Source: G963662905 sp965230045
Lineage (GTDB): Bacteria > Bacteroidota > Bacteroidia > Bacteroidales > WRLA01
Length of the DNA: 64,000 nucleotides
Direction of reading: 5' to 3'
Assembly: GCA_965230045.1 (NCBI GenBank)
Contig: OZ245940.1
Coordinates: 992,001 to 1,056,000, forward strand
The number at the start of each line of letters is the position of its first letter. The first letter of the stretch is position 1. Under the pieces are notes generated by a model. The model worked only from the letters and a program-made list of their open reading frames with translations, made no database searches and had not been told where the DNA came from. Positions 8,736-17,212 of the stretch are shown here, one piece after another. The position numbers and the translations under genes are program-made.

Positions 8736-9455
8736 ATGATGCAAATAGGACCACAACTTAAAAGCTTGCGCCTAAACGGGATGTCCTCCGCATGGCAGGC
8801 ATTGATGGAATCAGGCAGGCTAAACGAGCTGAGCTTTGGGGAGGGCATGAAAATACTCCTTGAAGCAGAAAAACAACAACGCGAACAGAACCGTTTTGAA
8901 CGGCTGCAGAGAAATGCGCGCTTCCGCTACCAGGCATCTTTGCAGGAAGTCAGTACAGACCAGGCCCGCGGGCTTGGCAAAGACTTGCTGGCGAGTCTGG
9001 CAACAGGCAATTACCTGCAAAAAGGCCAGTCCATATTGGTCACCGGCCCAACCGGATGCGGAAAAAGCTTCCTGGCCTCGGCTTTGGGGCACCAAGCATG
9101 CCTGCAGGGATATAAAGTAGCCTACTATAACATGCAAAAGCTGCTGAAAAAAATTAAAATTGCACGCCTTGAAGGAACGGCCTTTAAATTTTTTGAAACC
9201 ACAGCCAAAACAGACCTGCTCATACTCGACGACTTTGGAATGGCCCGGCTGGAACAAAAGCAACAAATTGATTTTATGGAGATTATAGAAGACCGCCATG
9301 CCCGGAAATCAACAATTATTGTCAGTCAGCTACCTGTGGCAAGCTGGTTCGATATCATTGGTGAAGCTACTATTGCCGATGCAATATTGGACCGTTTGGT
9401 ACATACTTCCCACAGAATTGAATTAAAAGGAGACAGTTTAAGAAAAATTAGGTAA
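8736..9455 (+). CDS. istB: IS21-family ATPase helper IstB
   Basis: AAA+ ATPase that assists IstA in target selection and strand transfer; related to the DnaC helicase loader. It has 239 residues, the usual length. Walker A is GPTGCGKS (residues 104-111) and Walker B is LLILDDFG. A C-terminal DRLVHTSHRIELKG segment is typical of IstB. It starts 4 bp after istA, and the pair is surely co-transcribed. Confidence 0.95.
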   Translation: MMQIGPQLKSLRLNGMSSAWQALMESGRLNELSFGEGMKILLEAEKQQREQNRFERLQRNARFRYQASLQEVSTDQARGLGKDLLASLATGNYLQKGQSILVTGPTGCGKSFLASALGHQACLQGYKVAYYNMQKLLKKIKIARLEGTAFKFFETTAKTDLLILDDFGMARLEQKQQIDFMEIIEDRHARKSTIIVSQLPVASWFDIIGEATIADAILDRLVHTSHRIELKGDSLRKIR

Positions 9456-9499
9456 TATTGTCAGGCAATCGCGTTCTTTAAAAACTTTACGAATCAGAC

Positions 9500-9537
9500 G
9501 GGTCAATATCACCGGATTGGTGGGTCAGTATGACCGG
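9500..9537 (-). repeat. Two inverted repeats at the IS21 right end
   Basis: GGGTCA-N6-CCGG occurs at 9500-9515 and 9522-9537, the reverse orientation of the six left-end repeats but with a 6-bp rather than 7-bp centre. These are the presumed right-end IstA sites. Confidence 0.7.
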
Positions 9538-10011
9538 AATATGCACAATGGTAAAGTGTTGCATTTATCTCCCGGTAAGCATAATGAAGTACAAGTGGCT
9601 GTTGTAAATGAATTTGCGTCTCGTTTCGCTCATGGTGCAAAATTGCTTTATATCGGAGATACAGAGAAAAAGGATTTGCATGTTGAAAAGGATATCTTGG
9701 AGCGCTTAGGGATACCAATTACGGATCATAGTAAATTGCCAGACATCGTAATTTTTGATGAAGCCAAAAATTGGCTGTATCTTATTGAAGCAGTAACATC
9801 ACATGGACCAATGTCTCCAAAGCGCTTAGTTGAACTGGAGAAATTTCTGAAAGATTGTACAGCAGGAAAAATATATGTTACGGCTTTCCCTGACTTTGCT
9901 GAGTTCAGAAAACATACCTCAGCGATTGCTTGGGATACAGAAGTTTGGATAATGGATTTTCCAGAGCATATGATCCATTTTAATGGTGATAGGTTTTTAG
10001 GGCCAAGATAA
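9517..10011 (+). pseudogene. BsuBI/PstI-type restriction endonuclease, C-terminal fragment
   Basis: C-terminal half of the split endonuclease. The first ten codons of this open frame lie in the IS right end (which stops at 9545) and the next two cover the duplicated CAATGGT; true enzyme sequence resumes at 9553 (KVLHLSPGKHNEVQ). The fragment holds the presumed nuclease centre: the KHNEVQ segment, then PDIVIF with its Asp, and LIEAVTSHG with its Glu, which resembles a PD-(D/E)xK arrangement. Family precedent is cleavage at CTGCAG. Without the N-terminal half and its own start signals it is unlikely to be made or active. No stop or frameshift is seen within it, so the insertion looks recent. 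Confidence 0.88.
9546..9552. repeat. Target-site duplication, right copy (CAATGGT)
   Basis: Second copy of the 7-bp target duplication made by the IS21 insertion; it matches 6815-6821 exactly. Confidence 0.85.
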
Positions 10012-10026
10012 ATGGATTGTAAATAT

Positions 10027-10060
10027 AAAAACGCCCTAATCTTTCGAGTAGGGCGTTTTT
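10027..10060. terminator. Bidirectional terminator between endonuclease remnant and buk
   Basis: A perfect 12-bp inverted repeat (AAAAACGCCCTA at 10027-10038, TAGGGCGTTTTT at 10049-10060) with a 10-nt loop. A-runs before and T-runs after make it work in both directions, serving the convergent endonuclease and buk genes. Confidence 0.88.
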
Positions 10061-10077
10061 ATTTGGCTGTCAATTTT

Positions 10078-11148
10078 TTATTCGTAAATCCGTGCTTCTA
10101 CTTCGCCATTGAGTACCATCAGGCCGTTGAGTGCAAGTGCCTGCATTTCATCTTCGCCGGGATAAACCACAATTGGTGCAATGAATGCACACATATCTTT
10201 GATGTAATTCACCAGATACGTATTGTGTGCAATGCCGCCGGTAATCAGGATGGCATCCACTTTTCCTTTCAGGACAGCTGCATTGGAGCCGATTTCTTTG
10301 CCAATCTGGTACGCCATGGCGTCTTGCAAGAGTTTGCATTTCTCGTCGCCGTCTTTGGCCTTCATCTCGATGTCGTAAGCGCTGTTTGTGCCGAGATGCG
10401 CCACAAAACCGCCTTTTCCGGTAATCATCTTCTTAACTTCCGGCAAAGTGTATTTGCCACTGAAACAAAGTTTTGCCAATGCCCCGGCGGGCAGGGTTCC
10501 GCTGCGTTCGGGGGAGAAAGGCCCCTCACCATCCAGGGCGTTGTTTACATCAATTACTTTTCCCTGGCAATGTGCCCCAACACTGATTCCGCCACCAAGA
10601 TGGGCTACGATAAGGTTGAGTTCTTCATAATTCTTATTAATGGACTTGGCATAGGTGCGCGAAATGGCCTTTTGGTTGAGTGCATGAAAAATAGACATAC
10701 GCTCAAATTCCGGATGACCGGCAATGCGCGCTACATCCTGAAGTTCGTCAACCACAACCGGATCGGCAATAAATGCCTGTGCCCCGGGAATGCTTTTGGC
10801 GATATCATCAGCGATTAAACCTCCAAGATTGGACGCATGTTCGCCCAGAACGCCTTTTTGTAAATCCCTGATCAGTGCTTCATTTACTTCATAAACACCT
10901 GATTCAATTGGTTTTACTAGTCCTCCGCGGCCTACAATGGCGCTGAGGCTGTTGATGTCGATGCTGGTATTGGCCAGCTCATTCATAATGATGTTCTTGC
11001 GGAATGAAAACTGCTCGGCAATGTGTCCAAAGCCTTTCAGCTCTTCGTTGCTATGCCTGAGTGTTTTCAGGAAAATAGATTTGTTCCCTTCATATACCGC
11101 TATTTTTGTTGAAGTGGAACCTGGGTTTATAGCTAATACTCTTTGCAT
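10078..11148 (-). CDS. buk: Butyrate kinase
   Basis: Interconverts butyryl phosphate plus ADP with butyrate plus ATP; last gene of the ptb-ptb-buk operon. An acetate/propionate kinase family member of 356 residues, which fits butyrate kinase rather than the longer acetate kinase. The N-terminal phosphate-binding segment INPGSTSTKIAVYEG is the acetokinase signature. HLGGGISVGAHCQGKVIDV and the C-terminal ILITGGIAHN nucleotide-binding segment are also seen. It starts 9 bp after the upstream ptb and ends at a shared terminator. With Ptb it would give ATP by substrate-level phosphorylation during butyrate formation, or activate butyrate or branched acids in reverse. Confidence 0.95.
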   Translation of the reverse strand: MQRVLAINPGSTSTKIAVYEGNKSIFLKTLRHSNEELKGFGHIAEQFSFRKNIIMNELANTSIDINSLSAIVGRGGLVKPIESGVYEVNEALIRDLQKGVLGEHASNLGGLIADDIAKSIPGAQAFIADPVVVDELQDVARIAGHPEFERMSIFHALNQKAISRTYAKSINKNYEELNLIVAHLGGGISVGAHCQGKVIDVNNALDGEGPFSPERSGTLPAGALAKLCFSGKYTLPEVKKMITGKGGFVAHLGTNSAYDIEMKAKDGDEKCKLLQDAMAYQIGKEIGSNAAVLKGKVDAILITGGIAHNTYLVNYIKDMCAFIAPIVVYPGEDEMQALALNGLMVLNGEVEARIYE

Positions 11149-11157
11149 TATATTTGA

Positions 11158-12069
11158 TTATTCGGCCATTAAGCAGGCCAGTGCGATACAATAAAATTTC
11201 GATTTTTCACTTTCGCTGCGCGACATGACTACAACGGGTTTTTCAGTGCCCTGAATGAGTCCTGCAAGTTCTCCCTTGCCGAAGAGCATCAATCCTTTAT
11301 AGAAAGAATTGCATGATTCGAGGCTGGGAAAAATGAGCGCGTCTGCATCACCTGCAACGGGCGATTCCACTCCTTTGATGCGGGCGCTTTCGGCATCGCA
11401 GGCAATGAAAACATCCATCGGGCCATCTACTTCACAGCCTTTGATCTGCCCGCGGTCTGCCATTTTCGACAGCAGGGCGTCATCAATGGTGGATGGCATG
11501 GCCGGTGTTACTTTTTCGGTGGCGGAAATAAGGGCTACTTTCGGGCGCTCAATACCGAAACGATGTGCCATGTTTACAGTATATTCAATCATGACTTTGC
11601 GCTCTTTCAATTCAGGGAATGTCAGAACCGCAGTATCGGAAACAAACAGCAGTTTGTGATAATCGGGCAGTTCAAGCGCGCATACATAACTCATGATCTT
11701 GCCTTTTTGCATCAGACCGCTTTCTTTGTTGAGCACAGCTTTCAGGAATTTGTCCGTGCCTACAAGGCCTTTCATCAAAACATCGGCTTCGCCATTTTTC
11801 ACCATGGAAACGGCTATTTCAAGAGCTTCAATATCGCTTCCTGCTGCAATAATCTCAAAAATTTCCGGATTGATTTTGTTTTGAGCGCATATCGTGTTGA
11901 TCTTTTTCGGATCTCCAATCATCAACGCATGAACAAAACCTTCACTTACTGCACGGTAAACGGCATTGAGTGTATTGCTGTCTTCGGCAAGGGCAACGGC
12001 CACACGGTATTTCCTGTTTTTCGATTTCAGCCTTTCGGCAATTTCATCCAGTTTGCGGATTGCTTGCAT
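11158..12069 (-). CDS. ptb: Phosphate butyryltransferase, copy 1
   Basis: Exchanges CoA and phosphate on butyryl groups (butyryl-CoA to butyryl phosphate), supplying butyrate kinase encoded 9 bp downstream. It has 303 residues, the normal length for the phosphate acetyl/butyryltransferase family. Family segments include ADVLMKGLVGTDKFLKAVLNK, SATEKVTPAMP and GDADALIFPSLESCNSFYKG. It is clearly paralogous to the next gene upstream, with which it shares these blocks, but the two differ over much of their length. The phosphotransbutyrylase reading is firm; whether one of the two prefers another acyl chain cannot be told. Confidence 0.92.
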   Translation of the reverse strand: MQAIRKLDEIAERLKSKNRKYRVAVALAEDSNTLNAVYRAVSEGFVHALMIGDPKKINTICAQNKINPEIFEIIAAGSDIEALEIAVSMVKNGEADVLMKGLVGTDKFLKAVLNKESGLMQKGKIMSYVCALELPDYHKLLFVSDTAVLTFPELKERKVMIEYTVNMAHRFGIERPKVALISATEKVTPAMPSTIDDALLSKMADRGQIKGCEVDGPMDVFIACDAESARIKGVESPVAGDADALIFPSLESCNSFYKGLMLFGKGELAGLIQGTEKPVVVMSRSESEKSKFYCIALACLMAE

Positions 12070-12090
12070 TTTGGGTTGGGTTTTTAAAAT

Positions 12091-12115
12091 GAAGGGCAGG
12101 AAACTCCCGCCCTTT
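12091..12115 (-). promoter_or_regulatory. Intercistronic hairpin between the two ptb genes
   Basis: AAGGGC at 12092-12097 pairs with GCCCTT at 12109-12114, with GG/CC extending the stem past one mismatch. It occupies the 51-bp gap between the two ptb genes. On the minus strand it is followed by CATTTTAAAAA rather than a long U-run, so a partial terminator or an RNA-processing site is more likely than a full stop. Confidence 0.5.
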
Positions 12116-12120
12116 GAATT

Positions 12121-13026
12121 TTATTTTGCTGTGAGAGCTGCCAAAGCAATACTGTAGAGTTTGGTTTGTGTACTGTCTCCGCGTGATGAAAGAATTGCAG
12201 GTGCTTTTGCTCCTACCACCATTGCACCGAGCTCGGCCTTTGCCAGTTTGGTATTGGTTTTATAGAAAACGTTTCCGGCATCAATATTTGGGAAAAGCAG
12301 GCAATCTGCATCGCCGGCAACTTCGCCTTTGATTTTTTTGATCTGCGCACTTTTCGGATCAATAGCCACATCAATAGCCAAAGGGCCATCAATATAAGCG
12401 TTTTTTATCTGTCCGCGATCGCCCATTTTTGAGATGATGCTGGCGTCAACGCAGGCTTCCATGCTCGGGCTTACCTGCTCGGTTGCAGCAACAAGGGCCA
12501 GTTTTGGTTTGTCAATGCCCAATGCACGTGCTGTTTGGATGAGGTAATTTGCAATGGCAACTTTTTGTTTGAGGTCGGGCTGAGGGATAATGGCCACATC
12601 ACCACAAACCATAAGCTTGTGATAATTTGGGTTTTCCATAACCGTAACATGGCTCAGAACTGCCTTTGGGGGCATCAGGCCAAATTCTTTGTTCAGGATG
12701 GCGCGCATGTATTTGTCGGTACTCACCAGCCCTTTCATCAAGAGGTTTCCTTCGCCTTTATTGATCAGTTCAACAGCTTTCAGGGCTGCTTTTTGCTCGT
12801 CGGCTTCCTGAACAATACGGAATTTGTTTACGTCAATATTTTCTTCGGCGCACACTTTTTTGATGGTGTCTTCATCACCAACAAGTGTTGCTTCAACAAT
12901 GCCCAAATCAACTGCTTTGCTTACTGCGCCAATTGTATGCGAATCGTTGGCATAAGCAGCAACCAGGATTTTCTTCTCCTGATTCTTCAGGACATCGAAC
13001 ATTTGATCTAATTTGGTAATAGCCAT
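12121..13026 (-). CDS. ptb: Phosphate butyryltransferase, copy 2
   Basis: Second phosphate acyltransferase of the operon, 301 residues, first of the three genes in transcription order. Shared family blocks are GNLLMKGLVSTDKYMRAILNK, AATEQVSPSME and GDADCLLFPNIDAGNVFYK. The presence of two tandem copies before one kinase suggests divergence in acyl preference or in regulation; this is inference. Its start lies only 22 bp after the stop of the M64 peptidase gene on the same strand, so it is either co-transcribed with that gene or uses a promoter inside it. Confidence 0.92.
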   Translation of the reverse strand: MAITKLDQMFDVLKNQEKKILVAAYANDSHTIGAVSKAVDLGIVEATLVGDEDTIKKVCAEENIDVNKFRIVQEADEQKAALKAVELINKGEGNLLMKGLVSTDKYMRAILNKEFGLMPPKAVLSHVTVMENPNYHKLMVCGDVAIIPQPDLKQKVAIANYLIQTARALGIDKPKLALVAATEQVSPSMEACVDASIISKMGDRGQIKNAYIDGPLAIDVAIDPKSAQIKKIKGEVAGDADCLLFPNIDAGNVFYKTNTKLAKAELGAMVVGAKAPAILSSRGDSTQTKLYSIALAALTAK

Positions 13027-13048
13027 AGTGTATATATTTTGTGATGGG

Positions 13049-14320
13049 TTATTCGGAATAAAACAGGATCATTTTGCGGATGGCTTCATCGCAGGCTCCG
13101 CAGAATTTGTCTCCCTTAAAAGTGTGCATCAGGCAATCATCTGCCGGACGGTAAACGCCTTTGGCCACATATCCGCCACCTTCATAAACACCCAAAGGAT
13201 ATTTGTCCTTCTTCTTGATGGGCGTAGGGATGGGTGTGCCTTTTTTGAGCAGGTGTTTCCATTTGCTGTCAAAATCTACCAAAGTGGTGATATTGGGCTC
13301 CCAGGGTTCTACATCCAGCGGATAAGATTCGGAATAGGCCACTTCGGAATTATAGTATTCGTCGCCCAAACCGGCAAAGCCATGGCCAAATTCATGGATA
13401 AAGATTTTTGCCGAAGCAATATTTCCTGCCGAACTGACCGAATAGTGGTTGTAAATAGCGCCACCGCCATATTTTTCAGTATTGGTGAGGATGTAAATCT
13501 GGTCGTAGGGTGCATTGGCTGCCACATCGCGCACGCTTTTGTTGTCGGTAGTCATGCAATAGCGCTCGCTGTCAAAGGTATAGTAGGATGTATTGAGGAT
13601 GCTTTTGTTCCAGATGCTGTCGGCAGGGATATCATTGCCCGATTCGGGCGATGGCGCCAAAACGCCCCAAACATTGAAGTTGTCTTTATGTTCAGTATAA
13701 GGGGCAAAAGAAACCAGGTGTTTGGCAAAAATCTGGCAGTCTTTGATGAATTTGCCCATTTCATCGGCGGTATAACCATCGGGCAGGATAACAATATCTA
13801 CTTTTTTGGCCGGATCGCCATTGACCATAACTTCAAAGGAGGGATATTCGAGCCTGCGTTCGGGTTTGATAAAGTAGCTGTCCACATCCACATCATAACT
13901 GAATTTTTTTTGAAAAACGCCTTTTTTGTCGCGGCTGTAAAAGTCGATGCGCACATCTTCTTTTGGGAAAGGCATTACCACTGATTCGGAGAAGGATTTG
14001 CTGGTGTGTTTTGCTTCTTCTGTGGTCTGCCATTCACCAAAGAGGGTGGAATAGCCGCGGCTGTATATGATGCTATCGGTGGCGGCATCATGGACTTCAA
14101 AAAAGTATTTGCCATAGCGGAATGTGTCGATGAGGTTTACGAGCGATCCGCCCCAAATTGGTTCTTCCAGCACTTCGTCAATGAAGTAGCTTTCTGTGTC
14201 TTTGGTGCCGGAGTGGAAATAATCCACGCGGAGTGTTTTGTTGAGAAACAGGCTGTCGAATTGAGCCATTGCTGATGAAGTAGCCAACACAAGCAAAAGG
14301 ATGAATATTCTGGTTTTCAT
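13049..14320 (-). CDS. Secreted M64-family (IgA-peptidase-like) metallopeptidase
   Basis: Zinc metallopeptidase of 423 residues, exported through a signal peptide (residues 1-19, cleavage after SSAMA, leaving Gln20). The catalytic zinc motif HEFGH is at residues 309-313 in IHEFGHGFAGLGDEYY. The N-terminal half is the beta-sandwich domain that precedes the catalytic domain in this family (NPVDIVILPDGYTADEM-like segment near residue 174). The family was named after an IgA-cleaving enzyme, but the substrate here is unknown. A paralogue lies at 55548-56969. A TAnnTTTG-type -7 box is present on the minus strand at 14398-14391. Confidence 0.9.
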   Translation of the reverse strand: MKTRIFILLLVLATSSAMAQFDSLFLNKTLRVDYFHSGTKDTESYFIDEVLEEPIWGGSLVNLIDTFRYGKYFFEVHDAATDSIIYSRGYSTLFGEWQTTEEAKHTSKSFSESVVMPFPKEDVRIDFYSRDKKGVFQKKFSYDVDVDSYFIKPERRLEYPSFEVMVNGDPAKKVDIVILPDGYTADEMGKFIKDCQIFAKHLVSFAPYTEHKDNFNVWGVLAPSPESGNDIPADSIWNKSILNTSYYTFDSERYCMTTDNKSVRDVAANAPYDQIYILTNTEKYGGGAIYNHYSVSSAGNIASAKIFIHEFGHGFAGLGDEYYNSEVAYSESYPLDVEPWEPNITTLVDFDSKWKHLLKKGTPIPTPIKKKDKYPLGVYEGGGYVAKGVYRPADDCLMHTFKGDKFCGACDEAIRKMILFYSE

Positions 14321-14471
14321 ATTCTGTTAAATTTTGCCAGCATTTATTCCTTTTTGTCAGATAATTAGGAAAAAGCAGCTGTATTTGCTGCAAAATTATT
14401 AAGAATTTGTTATTTGAATAACAGAAATATTTTAAACAGAACTATTCCAAATAGATTTTACCAAAAAGTCA

Positions 14472-15029
14472 TTATTTCACCTTGTCGGGATTGGATTTCA
14501 CAAAAGCGCCCCAGCCGGAATAGGATTTGGTATCGCTTACTGCTCCTTTTTGGAAATAGTGGCAAACCGCAACAGCCAAAGCGTCTGTGATATCGAGATA
14601 TTCGGGGGTTTCCTGGATTTTAACCAGTTTGGTGATCATGGCTGCTACCTGTTCTTTGGAAGCGGAGCCGTTTCCGGTAATGGATTGTTTTATTTTTTTT
14701 GGCGAATATTCAAAAATCGGGATATCGCGATAAAGCCCGGCAGCCATCGCAACGCCCTGAGCACGTCCCAGTTTCAGCATCGACTGGATGTTCTTTCCGT
14801 AAAAAGGCGCTTCCAGTGCAAGCTCATCGGGATTATATTCGTCGATCAGGTGTAGGCTGCTTTCAAAAATTCTTTTTAGTTTTAAGGCCTGGTTCGGAAG
14901 TTTGCCAAGCTTGAGCACACCCATATTTACCAACGACAATGCGTTGCCACGGACAAGGATCAGTCCGTATCCCATAATGTTGGTGCCCGGGTCGATGCCC
15001 ATAATCAGGCGTTCTTTTTTCAAATTCAT
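14472..15029 (-). CDS. ruvC: Holliday junction endodeoxyribonuclease RuvC
   Basis: Resolves Holliday junctions in the RuvABC recombination pathway. From ATG 15029 the protein has 185 residues, near the usual 170-190. Acidic active-site residues are in place: the N-terminal Asp in MGIDPGTNIMGYG, the Glu in LALEAPFYGKN, and the paired Asp in DITDALAVAVCHY. The longer frame beginning at 15086 adds 19 unconserved residues and would overlap the divergent gene, so it was not used. The divergent neighbour starts 8 bp away. Confidence 0.93.
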   Translation of the reverse strand: MNLKKERLIMGIDPGTNIMGYGLILVRGNALSLVNMGVLKLGKLPNQALKLKRIFESSLHLIDEYNPDELALEAPFYGKNIQSMLKLGRAQGVAMAAGLYRDIPIFEYSPKKIKQSITGNGSASKEQVAAMITKLVKIQETPEYLDITDALAVAVCHYFQKGAVSDTKSYSGWGAFVKSNPDKVK

Positions 15030-15037
15030 TTGTTTAG

Positions 15038-16054
15038 ATGGAAAAGACAAAATTAAATAAAACCTACAACATTTTGCTGCGGACACTAATAATCCTCGTA
15101 GCCTATGGTTTTATTTATTACCAGCTTTTTTATGAAAAAGATATCCTGGCCAATCTGGATCAGCTTTGGAGTGAGGTAAGCAAAGGTACCTCGCTTTATT
15201 TTTTATATGCCGCACTGATTCTTGTTTTTGTAAACTGGGGACTGGAAACGGCTAAATGGCAGTATCTTATCGGAAAAATTGAGCAGATATCTTTTTTTAA
15301 AGCCTACCGAGCGGTGCTCAGTGGAGTAACCGTAAGTGTTTTTACGCCCAATCGGGTTGGGGAATACTTTGGCCGGGTTTTTATGCTGCATAAGGCCAAT
15401 CCCTGGAAAGCAGTTTTTCTGACGGTACTGGGCAGCATGAGCCAGTTGCTGGTTACCCTGAGCTGTGGCAGTATTGCAATGATTTTTTTCGTTATTTCCT
15501 ATGATATCGAATTTTTTCAGGACAAGCAGTATTTTCTATGGGGGCTGATTGCCAGCGTTTTGATTTTTAATGTGTTTGTCCTGATGCTCTATTTTAATGT
15601 CGATATCATTACCAAATGGGTGGATGGCTTGCTGCGCAAAAACTGGAAACGGATGCGGAACTATTTAAAAGTAGTTTCAGAATTTCATGGGAAGGAGCTT
15701 CTCAGAGTTTTGTTGTTTAGCTTTTTGCGTTATGTGGTTTTTTCGCTGCAATATTATTTGCTTTTTCGGGCTTTTGGAATTGAAATGGGCCTTTTTTCGG
15801 GGATGATGGTGGTGTCGGTTATCTTTTTCGTGCTTACCGCTATTCCTTCTGTGGCCCTGGCAGAGCTGAGTATCCGGGGAAGTGTGGCAATCAGTGTGCT
15901 GGGACTATATTTTGCCGGTTCACCGGATAGTTTTAGCGAAATTGCTGCAGCAACAGCAGCCGGCTTGCTTTGGCTGATCAATATTGTTGTCCCTGCACTC
16001 ACTGGAGCTGTTTTTGTTTATAAACTCAGATTCTTCCGCGATGCCAGCAAATAG
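15038..16054 (+). CDS. Flippase-like integral membrane protein (LPG synthase TM / UPF0104 type)
   Basis: Polytopic membrane protein, 338 residues, with about eight hydrophobic helices beginning at residue 11 (LLRTLIILVAYGFIYY). It resembles the lysylphosphatidylglycerol synthase transmembrane-region family, many of whose members are thought to move lipid-linked sugars or lipids. Conserved-looking features are the VFTPNRVGEYFGRVF loop and the PSVALAELSIRGSVA segment. The next gene, a membrane glycosyltransferase, overlaps it by 14 bp, so a shared role in lipid or glycan assembly is plausible. No direct function is known. Confidence 0.75.
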   Translation: MEKTKLNKTYNILLRTLIILVAYGFIYYQLFYEKDILANLDQLWSEVSKGTSLYFLYAALILVFVNWGLETAKWQYLIGKIEQISFFKAYRAVLSGVTVSVFTPNRVGEYFGRVFMLHKANPWKAVFLTVLGSMSQLLVTLSCGSIAMIFFVISYDIEFFQDKQYFLWGLIASVLIFNVFVLMLYFNVDIITKWVDGLLRKNWKRMRNYLKVVSEFHGKELLRVLLFSFLRYVVFSLQYYLLFRAFGIEMGLFSGMMVVSVIFFVLTAIPSVALAELSIRGSVAISVLGLYFAGSPDSFSEIAAATAAGLLWLINIVVPALTGAVFVYKLRFFRDASK

Positions 16055-17183
16055 CCCTGTTTATATTATAATCGGAAGTGTCCTTTTGCTTTATGGGCTG
16101 CTTATTTTGTATTTTTTCAAAGGACTGAGAAAAAAGCAGACAAATGCAGAATATACTCAAAAAAGACCTCTGGTCAGTGTGCTTGTTGCTTACCGCGATG
16201 AATATAAAAACCTCAGTATGATGCTCAACAGCATCAAAAATCAGCATTACCCCAAGAAATTTTTTGAAATTATACTGGTGGACGACCACAGCAGCGATGG
16301 CGGCCCGGCCTTAGTGAAAAAATTTCAGCTTTCTTTCCCCGAAATAATGCTGAAGCACATTTATAGCCCCCGTCAAAAAACAGGAAAAAAAGCGGCCTTG
16401 AAACTGGCATATTCGCTGGCAAAAGGTGATATTATATTGCAAACCGACGCGGATTGCATCCTGGCGCCGGGCTGGATTGCTTCTTATGTAAATGCCTTTT
16501 GTGCAAATGGTAAATTGCAGTTTATTACCGGGCCGGTAAGTTTCCAGAAGGAGAAAGGATTCCTGCAGCATTTTTACCAATATGAATTTGCTTCTTTGCT
16601 TGCGTCTTCAGCCGGAAGCCTGGGCAATGGAAAACCACTGATGAGCAATGGGGCAAATATGGGTTTTCGTAAATCATTATTGGAGAAAAGTGAGGGAAAT
16701 CAAAATGGGCATTATGCCAGTGGGGACGATATGTTCCTGATGTTGGCAGCTCAAAAGTTCTATGGTTCTTCAAGTATCTCGTTTTTACAGAATAAGCGTG
16801 CCAAAGTATTTACCCGCCCTCCGGAAAATTTTAAAACCTTTGTGTATCAACGGATGCGATGGACCAGTAAAGCAGGAGCATATAAGGATTTATATGTCAG
16901 TTTTGTGGCCCTGCTTGTGCTCCTTTCTTCCCTTGTTCAGATCGGATTGGGCCTGTCACTTTTCAGGTCATGGAAGTATTTGTGGGTTTTTGCAGGTTTT
17001 TTGCTGGTCAAATACTTTGTGGACAGCCTCCTGACAGCCCGTTGGCAGAGCTTTGTAAAGGGAGGTTTTAATCCCATCCTCTTTTTTATATTTGAGTTAT
17101 TGTATCCATTTTATGTGGTGTGCACCGGAATGCTTAGCCTTTTTTTGCCTTTTGTATGGAAAGGCAGGAAAATCAGGAGGTGA
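16041..17183 (+). CDS. Membrane glycosyltransferase, family 2
   Basis: GT-A fold glycosyltransferase of 380 residues from ATG 16041, which overlaps the stop of the upstream gene by 14 bp. An N-terminal helix anchors it (PVYIIIGSVLLLYGLLILYF). Sugar-nucleotide motifs follow: VSVLVAYRDE, ILVDDHSSDG, the DxD-type QTDADC, and the processive-type motif QRMRW. Two or three further helices end the protein. This layout matches enzymes that build polysaccharide or glycolipid at the inner membrane. The longer frame from 15984 adds unconserved residues. Confidence 0.9.
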   Translation: MPANSPVYIIIGSVLLLYGLLILYFFKGLRKKQTNAEYTQKRPLVSVLVAYRDEYKNLSMMLNSIKNQHYPKKFFEIILVDDHSSDGGPALVKKFQLSFPEIMLKHIYSPRQKTGKKAALKLAYSLAKGDIILQTDADCILAPGWIASYVNAFCANGKLQFITGPVSFQKEKGFLQHFYQYEFASLLASSAGSLGNGKPLMSNGANMGFRKSLLEKSEGNQNGHYASGDDMFLMLAAQKFYGSSSISFLQNKRAKVFTRPPENFKTFVYQRMRWTSKAGAYKDLYVSFVALLVLLSSLVQIGLGLSLFRSWKYLWVFAGFLLVKYFVDSLLTARWQSFVKGGFNPILFFIFELLYPFYVVCTGMLSLFLPFVWKGRKIRR

Positions 17184-17212
17184 TTTAATTTATGCTTTTC
17201 GCTGATAGCAGA

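Larger units (their letters stand above)
6822..9545 (+). mobile_element. Complete IS21-family insertion sequence, 2724 bp
   Basis: The element carries istA and istB and is bounded by imperfect inverted ends: TGGATATTCCGG at 6822-6833 and, read inward from the right, TGCATATTCCGG. Both ends begin TG, and both are followed by a CTGACCCACC match. It is flanked by the 7-bp duplication CAATGGT. Both genes are full length with their catalytic motifs, so the element may be active. It sits in the middle of the restriction endonuclease gene in the same orientation. Its coding sequences are GC-richer than the restriction-modification genes around it. Confidence 0.92.

Noticed and set aside
10012..10818. 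268-codon plus-strand open frame
   Set aside because: Antisense to buk and begins in a terminator; no motif supports it.
13013..13984. 323-codon plus-strand open frame
   Set aside because: Antisense to the M64 peptidase, which has a signal peptide and zinc motif; the frame has no recognisable features.
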